Positions 52,743-64,000 of a DNA stretch of 64,000 nucleotides are shown in pieces (position 1 is the stretch's first letter; every line of letters begins with the position of its first letter). The translations under genes and the position numbers were made by a program. This DNA is from Rotaria socialis (lineage: Eukaryota > Rotifera > Eurotatoria > Philodinida > Philodinidae), in NCBI GenBank assembly GCA_905331475.1, contig CAJNYU010000114.1, positions 62,001 through 126,000 of the forward strand, written 5' to 3'. The notes beneath the pieces were generated by a model, which was given only the letters and a program-made list of their open reading frames with translations, made no database searches and was not told where the DNA came from.

Positions 52743-54712
52743 ATACCTCAACAATTTCGGTTTGTACGTCGATAAGAAAAAATCTCATTAATAGCTTGAC
52801 AAGCAATAAAAATATTGTAATGTCTAAACCAGTTTCACTTTAAAAAAAATTGTTTTCGATTAAGTAAAACTCTATTTAGAGTTCAAAGTCAATAGAATCC
52901 TGAAAATATCTGTATTTAAACTGAATTGGCCATTAGAGCTGCCTTTTATTTCGTTTGTATTCGATAAGGAAAGTTTTTATTCACAATTAGCGAACCAACA
53001 GAATCCTAAAAAATTCAATGTTTAACCGTAACCGTAAACGTAAATATCAACTTGTCATATTTCATCTCTGTTCTTTTTCATAAATGAGAGTTCTATTCAA
53101 CATTTAGGAAAAAAACAATAGAACTCGAACCTACAGGATTTATTTTTGATTTATTTTTTGAAACATGGAAGTTTCCTATATTTGATAAATCTTTTGTAAT
53201 TCCAAGCCGATTCACAGATATTACAATAAACTGGCATTGTTTCATATTTTCTGAGCTATGATAAACTAATGTTTAAAATAATTAAGCTGATTTGTATATC
53301 AGGATTCATATAGCTTCAAAGCATAGCTTAGCATTGAAAAACTACATACGTGTCCAGTAGTCTTGATTCGGATGAGTAAGCATCCTACAGTAATCGGAGC
53401 GAATTCAAATATATTTGTGTGCACACGAAGCCCTTTTATTACAGCTGCATTTTGACATACGCACAACTTTCTTTATAACCCCTTTTCTCATCGCAGAGTA
53501 CTAATTCTTATAAGTCATCAGTGCATCCTACTATTTACAGGCTTCTGAAAGTGCAATACATAAAAAGATTTGCATCTCACTTAAAAAGCTACTCATATAA
53601 TGACAAATCAAATGTGCAATCCTAGTGAGAAGCAATGACACAAGGTAAAAGTATTGAACGCTCCGAACTTTTGCAACTGAAGATTCTATCACAATTAGAG
53701 CTCAATAAGCACTGATACTTGATACTTAATCGTATTCATTAGGGATCGAAATAAAATATATGTGGTTCCAACACTGCGTGGATCGCTCCGATGAGCCATT
53801 ATTTATTCTCCAGATATCTAGTTTTAGTGTAGCATCGATTTTTCGTTCGAAATGACAGTATGTTTGTGAAATTGTATATCTGTATTTAAGTTTTGTTTAC
53901 TAGAAGCATATCAGTAACTACAAATACATTAACTATAACTCATAGATAAATATCAACTGTTCTTTCTGAATGTTTTTTGCTAGAACTCGTTAAACTTCTG
54001 ACGAATTTCTTCTAAAGTATCTTATTGGTCATAGCTATCATTCTGTGATTTCTCATAAAGTTTGATCGATTATTAAAGATTTCACAAAAAGAAAATTAGA
54101 TGGTAAACAAATAGTAGATATCTGAAGTATAAATAATGGTTCATGCACAAATCGAAATACTTGAGTAGCAACGCTTCAAGTGTTACAATTCCCAATTTTC
54201 TATACACCCGCAACTCCTTTATTTCTTCTTCAATTTAATACGGATCACCATCTATGATCAGTGCTTAATGAGTTATATATGTAATAAAAAATCTTTCGCT
54301 ATAAATTTCGGAACTATTATTGCTTTTTCTTGATATCACTACTTTTGTACAAGAGTCCACATTGAGCTAATTAATCAAAACTATGATTCCATAACAATTG
54401 CTAGATATTTTCTCACGAATAAGATACAATTTGATCAAGTGAGTGTCTCTATTTTTTTGCCCCTGATACTCATATATTTATATGTTACACGACTGAGTTT
54501 CAAGTTTTTCGGTAAGACAAATATACAGAGAGTTCTATCACAGTGAGATGACTACAATTATCTTTAAGTGTAAAACACGAAGCTATAAATAATGCATCAA
54601 AATTGTTTGAACTGATCAAAAGGAGTAGAAGCTATTAGCCAAATTGAACTAAAATATAAATTATATAAAACATGTGTAATTCATTCGTGTATGTTTCTAG
54701 ACTACTTTTCCA

Positions 54713-57480
54713 ATGAGATCCTATATACGAAACGTTACTGTGATTTCTACAAATATTCAATCGCCCAGAAGTAGTCATTCAACTGGAAGCAATGAATCTA
54801 TCGATTGGCACCAAAATTCGTATCCGGTCAGTCAAGTGTTAGATATTATTGCTATTAATACCAATATCAATTTCTATTTGTTCAGAAAAACCTCGCCTTT
54901 ATTTATTTTTACTGTCTAAACTCTGCAAAATAGATTAGATGAAGATATGATAAATCATACTGTCAATACACGTATGATGCCTTCGCATCCTCGATCAGTA
55001 TAGCATATAATATTGAGGACGACCAGTGCATTCGATTGCACAATATTATCGAAAGATAGTCCAAGAGAAATTTAATTTATTCAACCATATATTCGTTGCA
55101 TAGGTGTATATGTGGCCATATTGAATGGAGTTATGTGACTAGATCTTAAAATTATTCATAATTTTAAAATAGATATAAGTATACTACATTAGTTTTTGTT
55201 TATTTACTTCTGCTGACATAATATACTTACTGTGTAAGCATAAAACGATCCGTAAGTAGCTCATGAGACGACATGTGACGAATTAGCAAGTGATATACAG
55301 TAACAGATTACTAGTTCACCGATGCTATCGAAGTATTCCCTAAAATTCTTCTAATTTCATAATAAAAAAGCTTCTTATACACCCGTGAGTATCCTAGCAT
55401 AAACCCACAGCCGTCTAATAACTCTTGAGATATTAGCCAACTCAATTTTCATTCGACACGATTCTACTGTAATAATATTTATCTCTATGAGAGTAATCTG
55501 TTTATGTATTTGATTTTATATAATCAAAATCAGACTGAAATACACTGGATACAGTGTTGTGCTATTCTTCATAATGCATTTGATTATTGAGGCTAGAGCA
55601 ACCAATCACGGGTTCATAAGGAATATTCGCATAGAGTTGCGAATTACTTCATTTTTCGGGGAAAGATAACCTTCATTGTTATGGATCTTCAAAGTATCTT
55701 GAAAACTGCAATACCTGATTGAAGAAAGTACTTTTGATTCGATTAATATCTGATCCAAAAGCGTATCACTTACTGGCCAAAAAATTTACTAAACGAAAAG
55801 AGAAGGAGCACCGGAACTTTTATTTTCTTCCAACGATGTACTAGATCATATTTTAGTGCTCTCGCAGTGTATCATACCAAAAGTAATTGAATTTGACGTT
55901 TTGATAGGTATTAGAGATAAGCTACTTCCCGTCGGGAGCTGCCGATATCCTGTTTTTAGAAAAGCATGGAAGGCTGAAATATGGAATGTATAAATGCAAT
56001 AGGATCATCTGCATGAAAAAGCAGATTGTGAAAAAACCTGGAAAAGTTTAAAATATAGAGCAATTTTCGTAGCCATTGTTCTGTCATATATTTCAGGAAT
56101 TTCATATTCTATACAGATAACTGTGATAATGCTAACGAAACTAATTTTTGACTATTATATTATAACAGGCACGTCACAATAAATGGAAAAACTACGGTTT
56201 GAACAAAGTAGCTCCAAACAAAGTTGGCACCTTCTTACAAAAATCCGGAAATCGTGGTCATGAAATCAATCACGAATCACTATCAACAGCCAAAACTAGA
56301 ATGCCCGTCTATCAGGTCAATTCAGCTCTATTTTGTCGAAATCAATTATGATTAGTTATTTTCATAGGATTCTTCTAGTGGATACCGGTCTCGAATATCA
56401 AAAGACAGAGATATAAGAGTGAGTACTGTTTGTATTTTCTTGATCGCATAGCTCATACATTATATGAGCTAAGGTTAAAAACGCGAGCTCAAATCGTAAC
56501 GAGGCCTCTCGTGACAATCGTGAAAGATCAAATGGAACACTTGAGCGAGGGTATAGAGTTCGTGCTGTCATTTTCTTTATACATATCTTTCGATATTTTA
56601 TGCAGATGCTTCGATAAATGCTGCTGCGGCTGTTCGTCAGTATGCATATTTATCTCACTATTAGTCGCTCTTGTTATCGGCACTATCATCGCTGTCATTA
56701 TTATCCTTGTTGTGATACAGGCCCAAACGGCAACAACGAGCACAACACCAGCAGTGAATTCAACGATAATGCCGATCGCAAAAGTTACAACTACACCGCT
56801 AGGGGCAGCAACGACTACACCGCTGGCTACCGCAACCGCAACAGCGACATCGATAGGAATAGCAACAGCTACACCGTTAGTGACAGCAACAACTAAACCG
56901 TTGGTGACAGCAACGACTGCACCACTGACAGCTACATCAGCGACATCGACAGGAATAGCAACAACTACACCGTTAGTGACAGCAACGACTACACCGCTGG
57001 CAACCGCAACAGCGACATCGACGGGAATAAGTTCAATGGTATGACTCATGTAATTATTTCACTATGCACATAAGAGTATTCTCTAAATAGCCTTCAACTA
57101 CTTCAAGTATTGGTGTCAGCGTATTGACCAGCGGAAATTCATGGTTTCTCAGCGAAGAGGTAGTATTTAACTGCTCTGCTACCATCACGAACATCAGCAT
57201 TGTGACTACTGTGCAAAAAACGGTTGGTGCCTACTTTAACGCGATTTGGAATACTATTTCGACTGCAAGTATTACTCAATCTTGTATAGACAATGGTGCA
57301 CAGATGATTTACACATGGGGCATGATCAACGGACAAACAGTTCCGACATCTCAGTGCCCATTCAAAATGGCGGCGGATTTTAATTTGTTGGGCACAGCTC
57401 AGCCGACAAGTGGCGATAATTATTTAGTAAATATCGAAATGATCACTGGTCAAGTGTATGCATTTTCAGGGAGCTTTTGA
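54713..57480 (+). CDS. Type II membrane protein with Thr/Ala-rich repeat stalk (6 exons, about 403 aa)
   Basis: Exons 54713-54826, 56169-56315, 56368-56418, 56474-56550, 56606-57038 and 57091-57480 sum to 1212 nt. The hydrophilic, Arg/Ser/Asn-rich N-terminal region (residues 1-129) has no signal peptide. A Cys cluster (CFDKCCCGCSSVC) abuts a transmembrane helix (about 142-168), suggesting palmitoylation and an N-in orientation. Next comes an extracellular stalk of imperfect repeats such as TATTTPLVTATT (about 170-274), probably O-glycosylated. The C-terminal module (about 275-403, e.g. VVFNCSATITNISIVTTVQK) looks like a small beta-rich, perhaps carbohydrate-binding domain; I cannot name the family. 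Intron 1 is 1.3 kb and the others 52-58 bp. An upstream exon is possible, because the frame stays open to an acceptor at 54700. Confidence 0.72.
56770..57032 (+). repeat. Coding tandem repeats of the Thr/Ala stalk
   Basis: Imperfect units of about 30 bp with the core ACAACTACACCGCT(A/G) plus GACAGCAACGACT are repeated and rearranged, encoding TTTPL / TATTTPLVTA variants. The repeat keeps all frames open on both strands, which creates a Val/Ala-rich antisense shadow frame. Such arrays change copy number easily. Confidence 0.85.
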
Positions 57481-59183
57481 GCGAACGTTGAATGTAGTTT
57501 GTCATGTATTTCTCTCACATCCTTATCCTATAATATATCAAATGATTAGTGAAATGTTCTCAATAATAAACACATTAAAAATGAGAGAGATCTAATATGT
57601 GAAGATTAATTTTCAAGTATGCATGTGCGTGTTCAGTATATATACTAACTTTGAGTTGCTTATTTGGTGAGTGTGATATTGCTTGAAACTTAGTGTCGTA
57701 TGTATACGCACAATGACGATAGTTGTGGGATTGAGCACACGATACTTATCAATGGTATATTAGTTCAAGAATGTTTCAACAATAATAATATCATGCGGAA
57801 ACGATTTTCGGGCACATCATGTTTCCGATGAGTATTTCGTCGAAAACTATTGCCAATGTGCCTTTTTTCTAAAGTACCAGTCAGCGGCGTAGCAGTAATT
57901 GCCCCTGAATATTAATGACTTAAGTGTTATCTTCTCTTTAGTATCCATGATTATTTTATTGCGTAGTGACTCTCGTTTTGTTTCCGTGCGCTCATCAATG
58001 ATAACTCCCTACCTCTGTGCTCTAGAAAGAGATGAAAATGAAGGAATAGTATTCGAGGTATGTGTGTCTGACACCGTATACTATGGAACTAATGGCTATA
58101 GACGACCACTCTTTGCTATTCATATATATCCGGAGAATTATCCTGCAGATCTGTAAAACTCTCTCGGTCTCAGTCTCACATGTGTGAAAAAATTTTTGTT
58201 ATATCTTTTCTTTATATTTTGTGAGATTGGTAATTCAAAATGAATGCTCATAAATCCCTACACAGAATAGAAGTTCACCCTCTGGGTTATATTTCTCCAA
58301 TTGAAAATCAAGGTTTACTTCATGAAAAATGAAAGGATGAACATTTCTCTATCAAATAACGCAAAGCTGGCATCAGAGCATGCTTTGTTCCAAAATTATA
58401 GCTTGTGAAATAGAGACACCACACATGGGCTTCTATTCTAAATGAGTGTCACGTCACTGAGTGCACATAGGACGCAACTAGTACAAGGACCAGGTGCCAC
58501 AATAATTTATTTGGCAGATGGCAAGATTGTTTGTAAAAGTAAAGATTGAGTATTGGTTGAGTGTGATTGAGTTTATTTTTAAAGGATCAAGAGCTGTTTT
58601 TATTTAAGTAACTCACACTACTCTGAATGAGCGCGCGAAAAAACAAAAAAATTAAATTAGTAAAACAAGAACATATTGAGATGTGTATACATATACAACA
58701 AGCATCAAAATAAGATACAGAGGCAATGCTGCCGTCATATGGGGGTTTACTCAGTCTTTAAATAGAATTCTGAAAATAGTCCCTTGATACCAATTACATT
58801 TTGATCCATTATAAAAGATGAAGAAAAATATCTCTTTCGTATTTTTTTGGAGTGAGGATCCAAATTGATAGTGAACCTAATTATAGTAATTATATTGAGA
58901 AACCTCATCAGTTTGAATAAATCTACTGTTTACGAATGGAAAGCGTCAAAATTAATCGATGATAATCAAGCACTCTTATATTAATGATCTTGCCCAAAAA
59001 GAAATATTCTCTAGTTTAAGAAATAGAAGGAGTTAATGAAGCATAGAATTATGGCTGTTGGCAACAGTTACATGTCGGTTAATCTATCAACTCATTTTCT
59101 TATAAGTAAAGGGCACATAAATTCTGTTTATCTTTTTTTTTTCATCTCATAAAAGAAATCTTGTGAAGAATCAACCATTATAA
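57481..59183. other. 1.7-kb gene-free region
   Basis: AT-rich sequence between the type II protein and the GPCR pseudogene. One frame at 57899-58156 lacks an ATG and recognisable domains. No exon is supported. Confidence 0.45.
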
Positions 59184-60191
59184 ATGACAACTTCTGTATC
59201 TGACCTATCATTTATTCAACAAATGTTAACACGATATGGTATGAGCACATATGTAGCATTTGGAAATTTGGGTAATTTATTAGCTATTGCTACTTTTTGC
59301 CAAGGTGAACTACGGAAAAATCCTTGTTTACTTTATTTATTATCGATGACAATATGAAAATTTAATTTGTCTTGATGTTGGAATAATTCCAATGATATTT
59401 TCATTAGACCATGTTGATATATCTACTCAGTCTATAATTTTTTGTCAACTGCAGTTTTATGTTCGACATGCTTTTTTTCAAATGATGCGTACATATAAAG
59501 TTCTTGCATGCATGGATCGTTTTACTATTTCTAGTATGAGTGTTCGTATTCGTTCATTGAATGCATATAAAATGGCTATTTATTTAATAATAACTTCTTC
59601 TTTGTTTTGGTTGCTGGCATTGATCTTTTTTAGTTATGCCCGAACCATTCAAAATGGTTCGTGCAATATACAAAATGTAACTTATTTAATGGTTTATACA
59701 ATTTATTACATGATATCAGCTGGATTGTTTCCTCCATTATTGATTGTATTTTTCAATACATTATTAATTCAAAATTTGAAGGGTTTGCGAAGTCGTATTC
59801 AACCAATAAGAGATAATGCAGAAATTAAACAATCAAATAATATGCTTAGAAAATGTGATAGAGACTTAATGAAGATGATTTTTGTTGAAGTTATGATTTA
59901 TGTTGTGAGCACATTGCCATTTTCAATTTATCTTATTTACAAAATTATAACAGATATAGTTATACAACAAGTCTAGAACAACAGCAAATTGAATCATTTA
60001 CAAATTATATTACACAATCATTTCTCATGTATTTAAATACAACTATGCCATTTTATATTTACATTTTAACATCATCATCATTTAGACAAGAATGTAAAAG
60101 AGTATTATTCAAATTCTATGCTCTAATTATGAGAAAACAACTTAGAAATCTACATAATAATAGTAATCGAACAATGACTATACACAATTAG
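59184..60191 (+). pseudogene. Rhodopsin-like GPCR pseudogene (two frameshifts)
   Basis: ATG at 59184 begins an intronless seven-helix receptor. Helix 1 contains the class A GNLGNLL motif, followed by LRKNPCLLYLLSMTI. At about 59357 the frame stops (TGA), and the sense resumes one base over as NLICLDVGIIPMIFSLDHVD. Helix 3 ends in KVLACMDRFTISS, where MDRF replaces the usual DRY. Helices 4-6 follow through FVEVMIYVVSTLPFSIYLIY. A second one-base shift near 59970 moves the sense to LEQQQIESFTNYI and helix 7 (TTMPFYIYILTSSSFRQEC), ending at 60191. With both shifts allowed for, the length is about 335 residues, normal for the family. Two independent indels in otherwise well-preserved sequence indicate recent loss. 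Large receptor families of this type are typical of bdelloids (recalled). Confidence 0.85.
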
Positions 60192-62151
60192 CTTGTGAGT
60201 CACAAGTTGTGACTATTGACATTTGTATTTATTTCAATAAAGAGAAAGTTTTTTCTTATAATCTATGAAAATTTTATTTCTCTATCTATGAATGATACTC
60301 TCAAAAACAAATATGAAGCCTTATTCTTTTATTAAAAGAAACTATAATGCTTCAATAAGAGTGAAGCGTATTTTGAAAAAACAAAAGAAAAGCCCGGTAA
60401 AAAATTCACAATCCTACAAGGGGATCATCTCATTTCTATAAAAAAAACATGAGTATTTCGAGGTCGACCGCTCCGATCACCGGATACTGTAGGAACCAGC
60501 CGGAAAGATGCGGAAAAACCACCGTATTCCGCCGTACCATCACGACCAGGTTCTATTCACTGAAATCCTTTCTTTATTATGCTTTATTTTATGCTGTTCA
60601 ATCATTACTGATTATCTCTGTTATATCATTTTTTCGAGTTTGAATAGTTTTTTCTTCGTCTCTTTCTATCGATTCAGATCCAAGACTATCACACTGAACG
60701 ATCGACATATTCTCCAGTAGATCTATATGACAATTTTATTTAAAAAAAATAAGATAAACTGAAGAAAACAGTAAACTTGAAATATTTATACTGAGAATAG
60801 CTTTTTATTCAGAATAGCGACCATTATAATGATCAAAATATTATAATTAAATATGTGAACTCAGTTCGACTTTCTAAAATAGATATTACTATACTACATA
60901 TATTTAGATAAAATAAAGGAAATGGAGAAAGCCAGGAAAGCATATGCTACTTTTATTCCTCTCAAGCAAAATAGAATAAACATTTGTTAGGTTGACTCGA
61001 GCCGATGATTAATGGTTGCTCAGGATTATCTCAATACATTTTCTAATCATGAAATACAGTATAAATATTCGTATCTAGTCACAAGTTGGGCAAACTTGCT
61101 GCATGAGTTTGGTTTTTGTTACCGTAGAGCGGTAAAATGCTGAAAGGGCATCATATGAGGCGTATTAGAAAGAGCAAAACAATTCGATTGAAGATACTTT
61201 TTATAAGCGAAAGATTCATTAGAAGAAAAACTCAAAAATGATTACACAATGCCTCACAGTTTGCTCTATTAAGTTGATGCTTTGCTGAGTATCGAATGTA
61301 TACCATTGTGATTTGTGGAGGACGTTCACATTTCGTACTGAATTCGTCGATATAGAATACAACAAAGTGAACAGAAAAGTATTTGATTAAAAATTCACCT
61401 TCACGAATTGTTGCTTGTTATGCAAAATCATGTGTGAGAATGTCTATTTCACATAAAATTGATATATTATTTCAAATAATACTAGGCAATAGAGAATTCA
61501 GCAAACTATGTTTTCAATTTAGAAATATAGCTTCGGAAACATCTTTGTAAGAATAGAATCTCTTTTTTCCTGATTTGATTTTAAAGTATACAAAAGTGTA
61601 GATACCGAAGTATAGCTCTAGAGCATTCATTCTAGTCATTATAAAAAGTACAGTGATTTTGTTTTTTGATTATACAAGACTTCCCTATCCTTCAATTGAA
61701 TAAATCAGTTCATATGAATAAAAACATAACTCCTATAATCAATGAAATATATTTCAAATTCTAAACTGCACATTTGCTCTCTCCAACAAAAATAACATGG
61801 GATCTGTACAGCATTCGATTGCAGCAATGCATCACAAAAAATTCTTAATGTCGGACTCTTGCCTAGGTCCTTATTTTGTTTTTGGCCGAAAAGATAAAAA
61901 TCATTGCTTGTATTTACCATTTAGATAGAACGAAAATATGAAAAATCACATGGTTTCGGCTTCGATTTCAATTTCAATTTCAAGTAAGGAATTATGTTCA
62001 CTGTGCTCTCGGTTACATGGATACTATTTTACTTATGACACCAAACAATTGTTTTTGTAAACTTTCTACATGCGAACTTTCTCTGATTTCCAAAATGTCT
62101 AAGTAACTAGTTAGAATTTATCATAAATTATAGTTTCTGGAGGGCCTGCTG
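60192..62151. other. 2.0-kb gene-free region
   Basis: AT-rich sequence after the GPCR pseudogene. It contains one dispersed repeat copy in a GC-richer patch (about 60455-60560) and a short ATTTCA tandem near 61958-61982. No exon is supported. Confidence 0.45.
60479..60521 (+). repeat. Dispersed repeat, copy 2
   Basis: CGGATACTGTAGGAACC and GATGCGGAAAAACCA match the reverse complement of 26292-26332 in NIPBL intron 11. The surrounding 60455-60560 is GC-richer than its flanks, so the element probably extends beyond the matched core. Confidence 0.7.
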
Positions 62152-63511
62152 AATGCCTAACCAGCAGAATTCAGAATTTTGTTATTTCGTACATAGCGAA
62201 AAAGTAGCATAATATAAACATACACACTACCATAAGTGGAAAATAGCATTTTATCGGTAGAAGCAGAATTATAACCAAGTATCAGTAATTTATAAAAATG
62301 CGAAACAAAGGTAACTATAATGAATTCTTATGGAGAAGTTACAAAGACCAGCAGAATATAAAATAGAATTCTATCGGTAGTAGCAGAATACAAAGCTCAA
62401 ATGCTTATATAAAAATGAAAGGTTTTGTGTGATTTATTGTAGTCAACTGTTGAGGAGTATGCTTGTAAAAAGATGTTGATATAATGATGGTTGTTTGTTC
62501 ATCTCTAGATTTCTTTTTTTAATCATGCATGTCTAGAGAAGAAATTGATACACATCGAAGATAGTTGGTTATGATTACATCATGAAACGAGAGAAAAGAA
62601 GAAACATTTGCATTGGCATGTATATCAAACATGAAACAATATCATGCATTATTGAGAATGAAATGTTTTGTACACGCTAAAGTCAGGATTGTAGAATTAC
62701 ACAAGTTATTTAATGAACAAGTTGTTTCGTATCTTTGTAATTTCATTCTTTTCTTTTTAATAAAACTACATATAGCTTAACGTACAAAAGCACTTAAACA
62801 GTTATACGAACAGTTTTTTATATTATCAATAACTTAGAAAGTTGCCTTTGAATAGACGCACTATGTTCTGCCAGTCTGTTTTTTGAAGCAGGAAGATACG
62901 CGCGCAGAACATTGCTGTGCATAAATTTCACGTTTACCAGAGACGTCAGTAAGTTTGAAATAAATTAGAAGTGTCGATGTTTTCAATTAAACTAGACGAT
63001 TTAGATTCCCTTCATTTCGTATAAAATCTATCCTCTATCCATAAAATTTACGAAAACAACTTTAATCCTAGGAATTTGTGCCAAGCGAACAACATATCCA
63101 ACGCATTTGTTTACAGAAAACATATTACATTACCATAACATTCTATAGAATTCTGAGCAGAACTCAAACAAGCTACAATATAATTCTAACCAGAATTCAA
63201 ACAAGTGACAGTAGAATTCTAATATCATATGAAGAGCAAAATTGATATACTATAATCTTAGGAATATAGAATTCTGAGAAGAATTCAAACAAGCTACAAT
63301 AGAATTGCAAGCAGACCTCAAACAAGCTACAATAGAATTCTAACCAGAATTCAAACAAGTGACAGTAGAATTCTAATATCATATGAAGAGCAAAATTAAT
63401 ATACTTTAATCTTAGCAATATAGAATTCTGTAGAATTCTATTCCATAAGCATTGATTTGTTGAAAAATATTATAAGTTTACAGAATTCTGAATTCTGCTG
63501 GGTAGGCATTC
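62152..63511. mobile_element. Inverted-repeat-bounded element with internal tandem repeats
   Basis: Both ends carry the same roughly 31-bp sequence in opposite orientation: GAATGCCTAACCAGCAGAAT at 62152 and, reverse complemented, GAATGCCTACCCAGCAGAAT ending at 63511. Each continues TCAGAATTyTG. The 1.36-kb interior has no transposase, but has repeated CAGAAT/GAATTC words and a tandem array near the right end. This suggests a non-autonomous DNA transposon carrying satellite-like DNA. Exact edges and target duplication are unclear. Confidence 0.7.
63145..63440. repeat. Nested tandem repeat array
   Basis: Two long units (about 120 bp from 63145 and about 154 bp from 63265) share the order: ATAGAATTCTGAG, one or two copies of a roughly 33-bp subunit (CAAACAAGCTACAATAGAAT), CAAACAAGTGACAGTAG, then ATATCATATGAAGAGCAAAA. 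The second unit has one extra subunit, and a third begins at 63419. A minus-strand frame of 73 codons is only the translation of this repeat. Confidence 0.85.
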
Positions 63512-64000
63512 TGCAACTGCTGCAGAATGGGTACCGAAAATTAATACAAATTGTTTCAGAACCCTAAAAAGTGATTTTTCAGTTCTCTAATTCACAAACA
63601 ATCACTTCTGCCGTAAATGTTCTATAATATTCGAACGAAGAAAGTTTATTGATTGAGTTTTCATTTCATTTCGAACGAGAAAAATATTCTATTAACCAAC
63701 AGCAATAAAAGTCAAACAGTGACCTTCGCTGTCCTTATAATAATACAGACAATAAATATATTGCAGATCTTCTCTACGAAGCCGGCTAAATGAATTCAAT
63801 GTTAAATATAGAAGAAAGATAGACTCTCATAAATACTTAGGCACATTGTCACCTACACTCTGTATCCGTCCAAAATTTATCACAGGATATTTTTGTTGCA
63901 AGTCAACAATGCTTTCGCATACCAAGCAATATTATAAGAAAAATTTGTCGTTGAGCATTATACTTCATCATAAGTATAATTTTATTTCCTAGATCATTTC
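63512..64000. other. AT-rich right end of the window
   Basis: No exon, RNA gene or clear repeat was seen in the last 489 bases. Confidence 0.4.

Larger units (their letters stand above)
50912..54712. other. 3.8-kb gene-free region
   Basis: The first few hundred bases are CEP350-like 3' UTR with T-rich runs. An AT microsatellite (about 51219-51282) and a fold-back element (52525-52742) follow. The rest is AT-rich; I saw no exon with supporting splice sites or recognisable protein. Confidence 0.45.

Noticed and set aside
56528..57049. 173-codon Val/Ala-rich minus-strand frame
   Set aside because: It is the antisense of the Thr/Ala repeat stalk; the tandem repeat keeps the frame open.

Overview
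This window is AT-rich, intron-rich animal nuclear DNA. Most introns are about 50-60 bp with GT-AG ends, and a minority are expanded to 0.5-1.9 kb by repeats. Codon use, tiny introns, a decayed F-box gene and a decayed rhodopsin-like receptor of the kind expanded in bdelloid rotifers, and the protein matches together suggest a bdelloid rotifer. That taxonomic call is inference; no database was searched. I rebuilt the spliced genes by hand from frames and splice sites, and the exon sums of all complete models are divisible by three.

Layout. 0.5-2.8 kb (-): small two-helix membrane protein. 3.3-3.6 kb (-): tRNA-derived SINE. 3.9-4.3 kb (-): frameshifted F-box pseudogene. 5.3-8.2 kb (+): FIP1, an mRNA 3'-end processing factor. 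8.4-11.2 kb (+): ARFGAP1, with a complete hAT-type MITE in intron 1. 12.6-14.7 kb (+): tryptophan 2,3-dioxygenase. 15.4-17.9 kb (-): BBOF1, a basal-body coiled-coil protein, head to head with an unrecognised serine-rich gene at 18.6-20.1 kb (+). 20.8-31.6 kb (+): NIPBL/Scc2 cohesin loader, whose largest intron holds a gutted pogo/Tigger transposon. 33.6-34.1 kb (-): last exons of an EGF-TM protein. 36.3 kb (-): tRNA-Phe(GAA). 37.6-50.9 kb (+): 26-exon CEP350-like centrosomal gene carrying, antisense in one intron, a single-exon secreted-peptide gene at 44.5-44.9 kb. 54.7-57.5 kb (+): type II membrane protein with a Thr/Ala-rich repeat stalk. 59.2-60.2 kb (+): GPCR pseudogene. 62.2-63.5 kb: inverted-repeat-bounded element carrying nested tandem repeats.

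The genes are mostly housekeeping and have separate promoters, so there is no operon-like system. Two of them (BBOF1 and the CEP350-like gene) belong to centriole/cilium biology, which suits a heavily ciliated animal but is probably coincidental. The most interesting parts are the nested antisense secreted peptide, the mucin-like type II protein, the unrecognised gene sharing a promoter with BBOF1, and several structurally complete non-autonomous transposons. I found no CRISPR array, rRNA or clear horizontally acquired operon.
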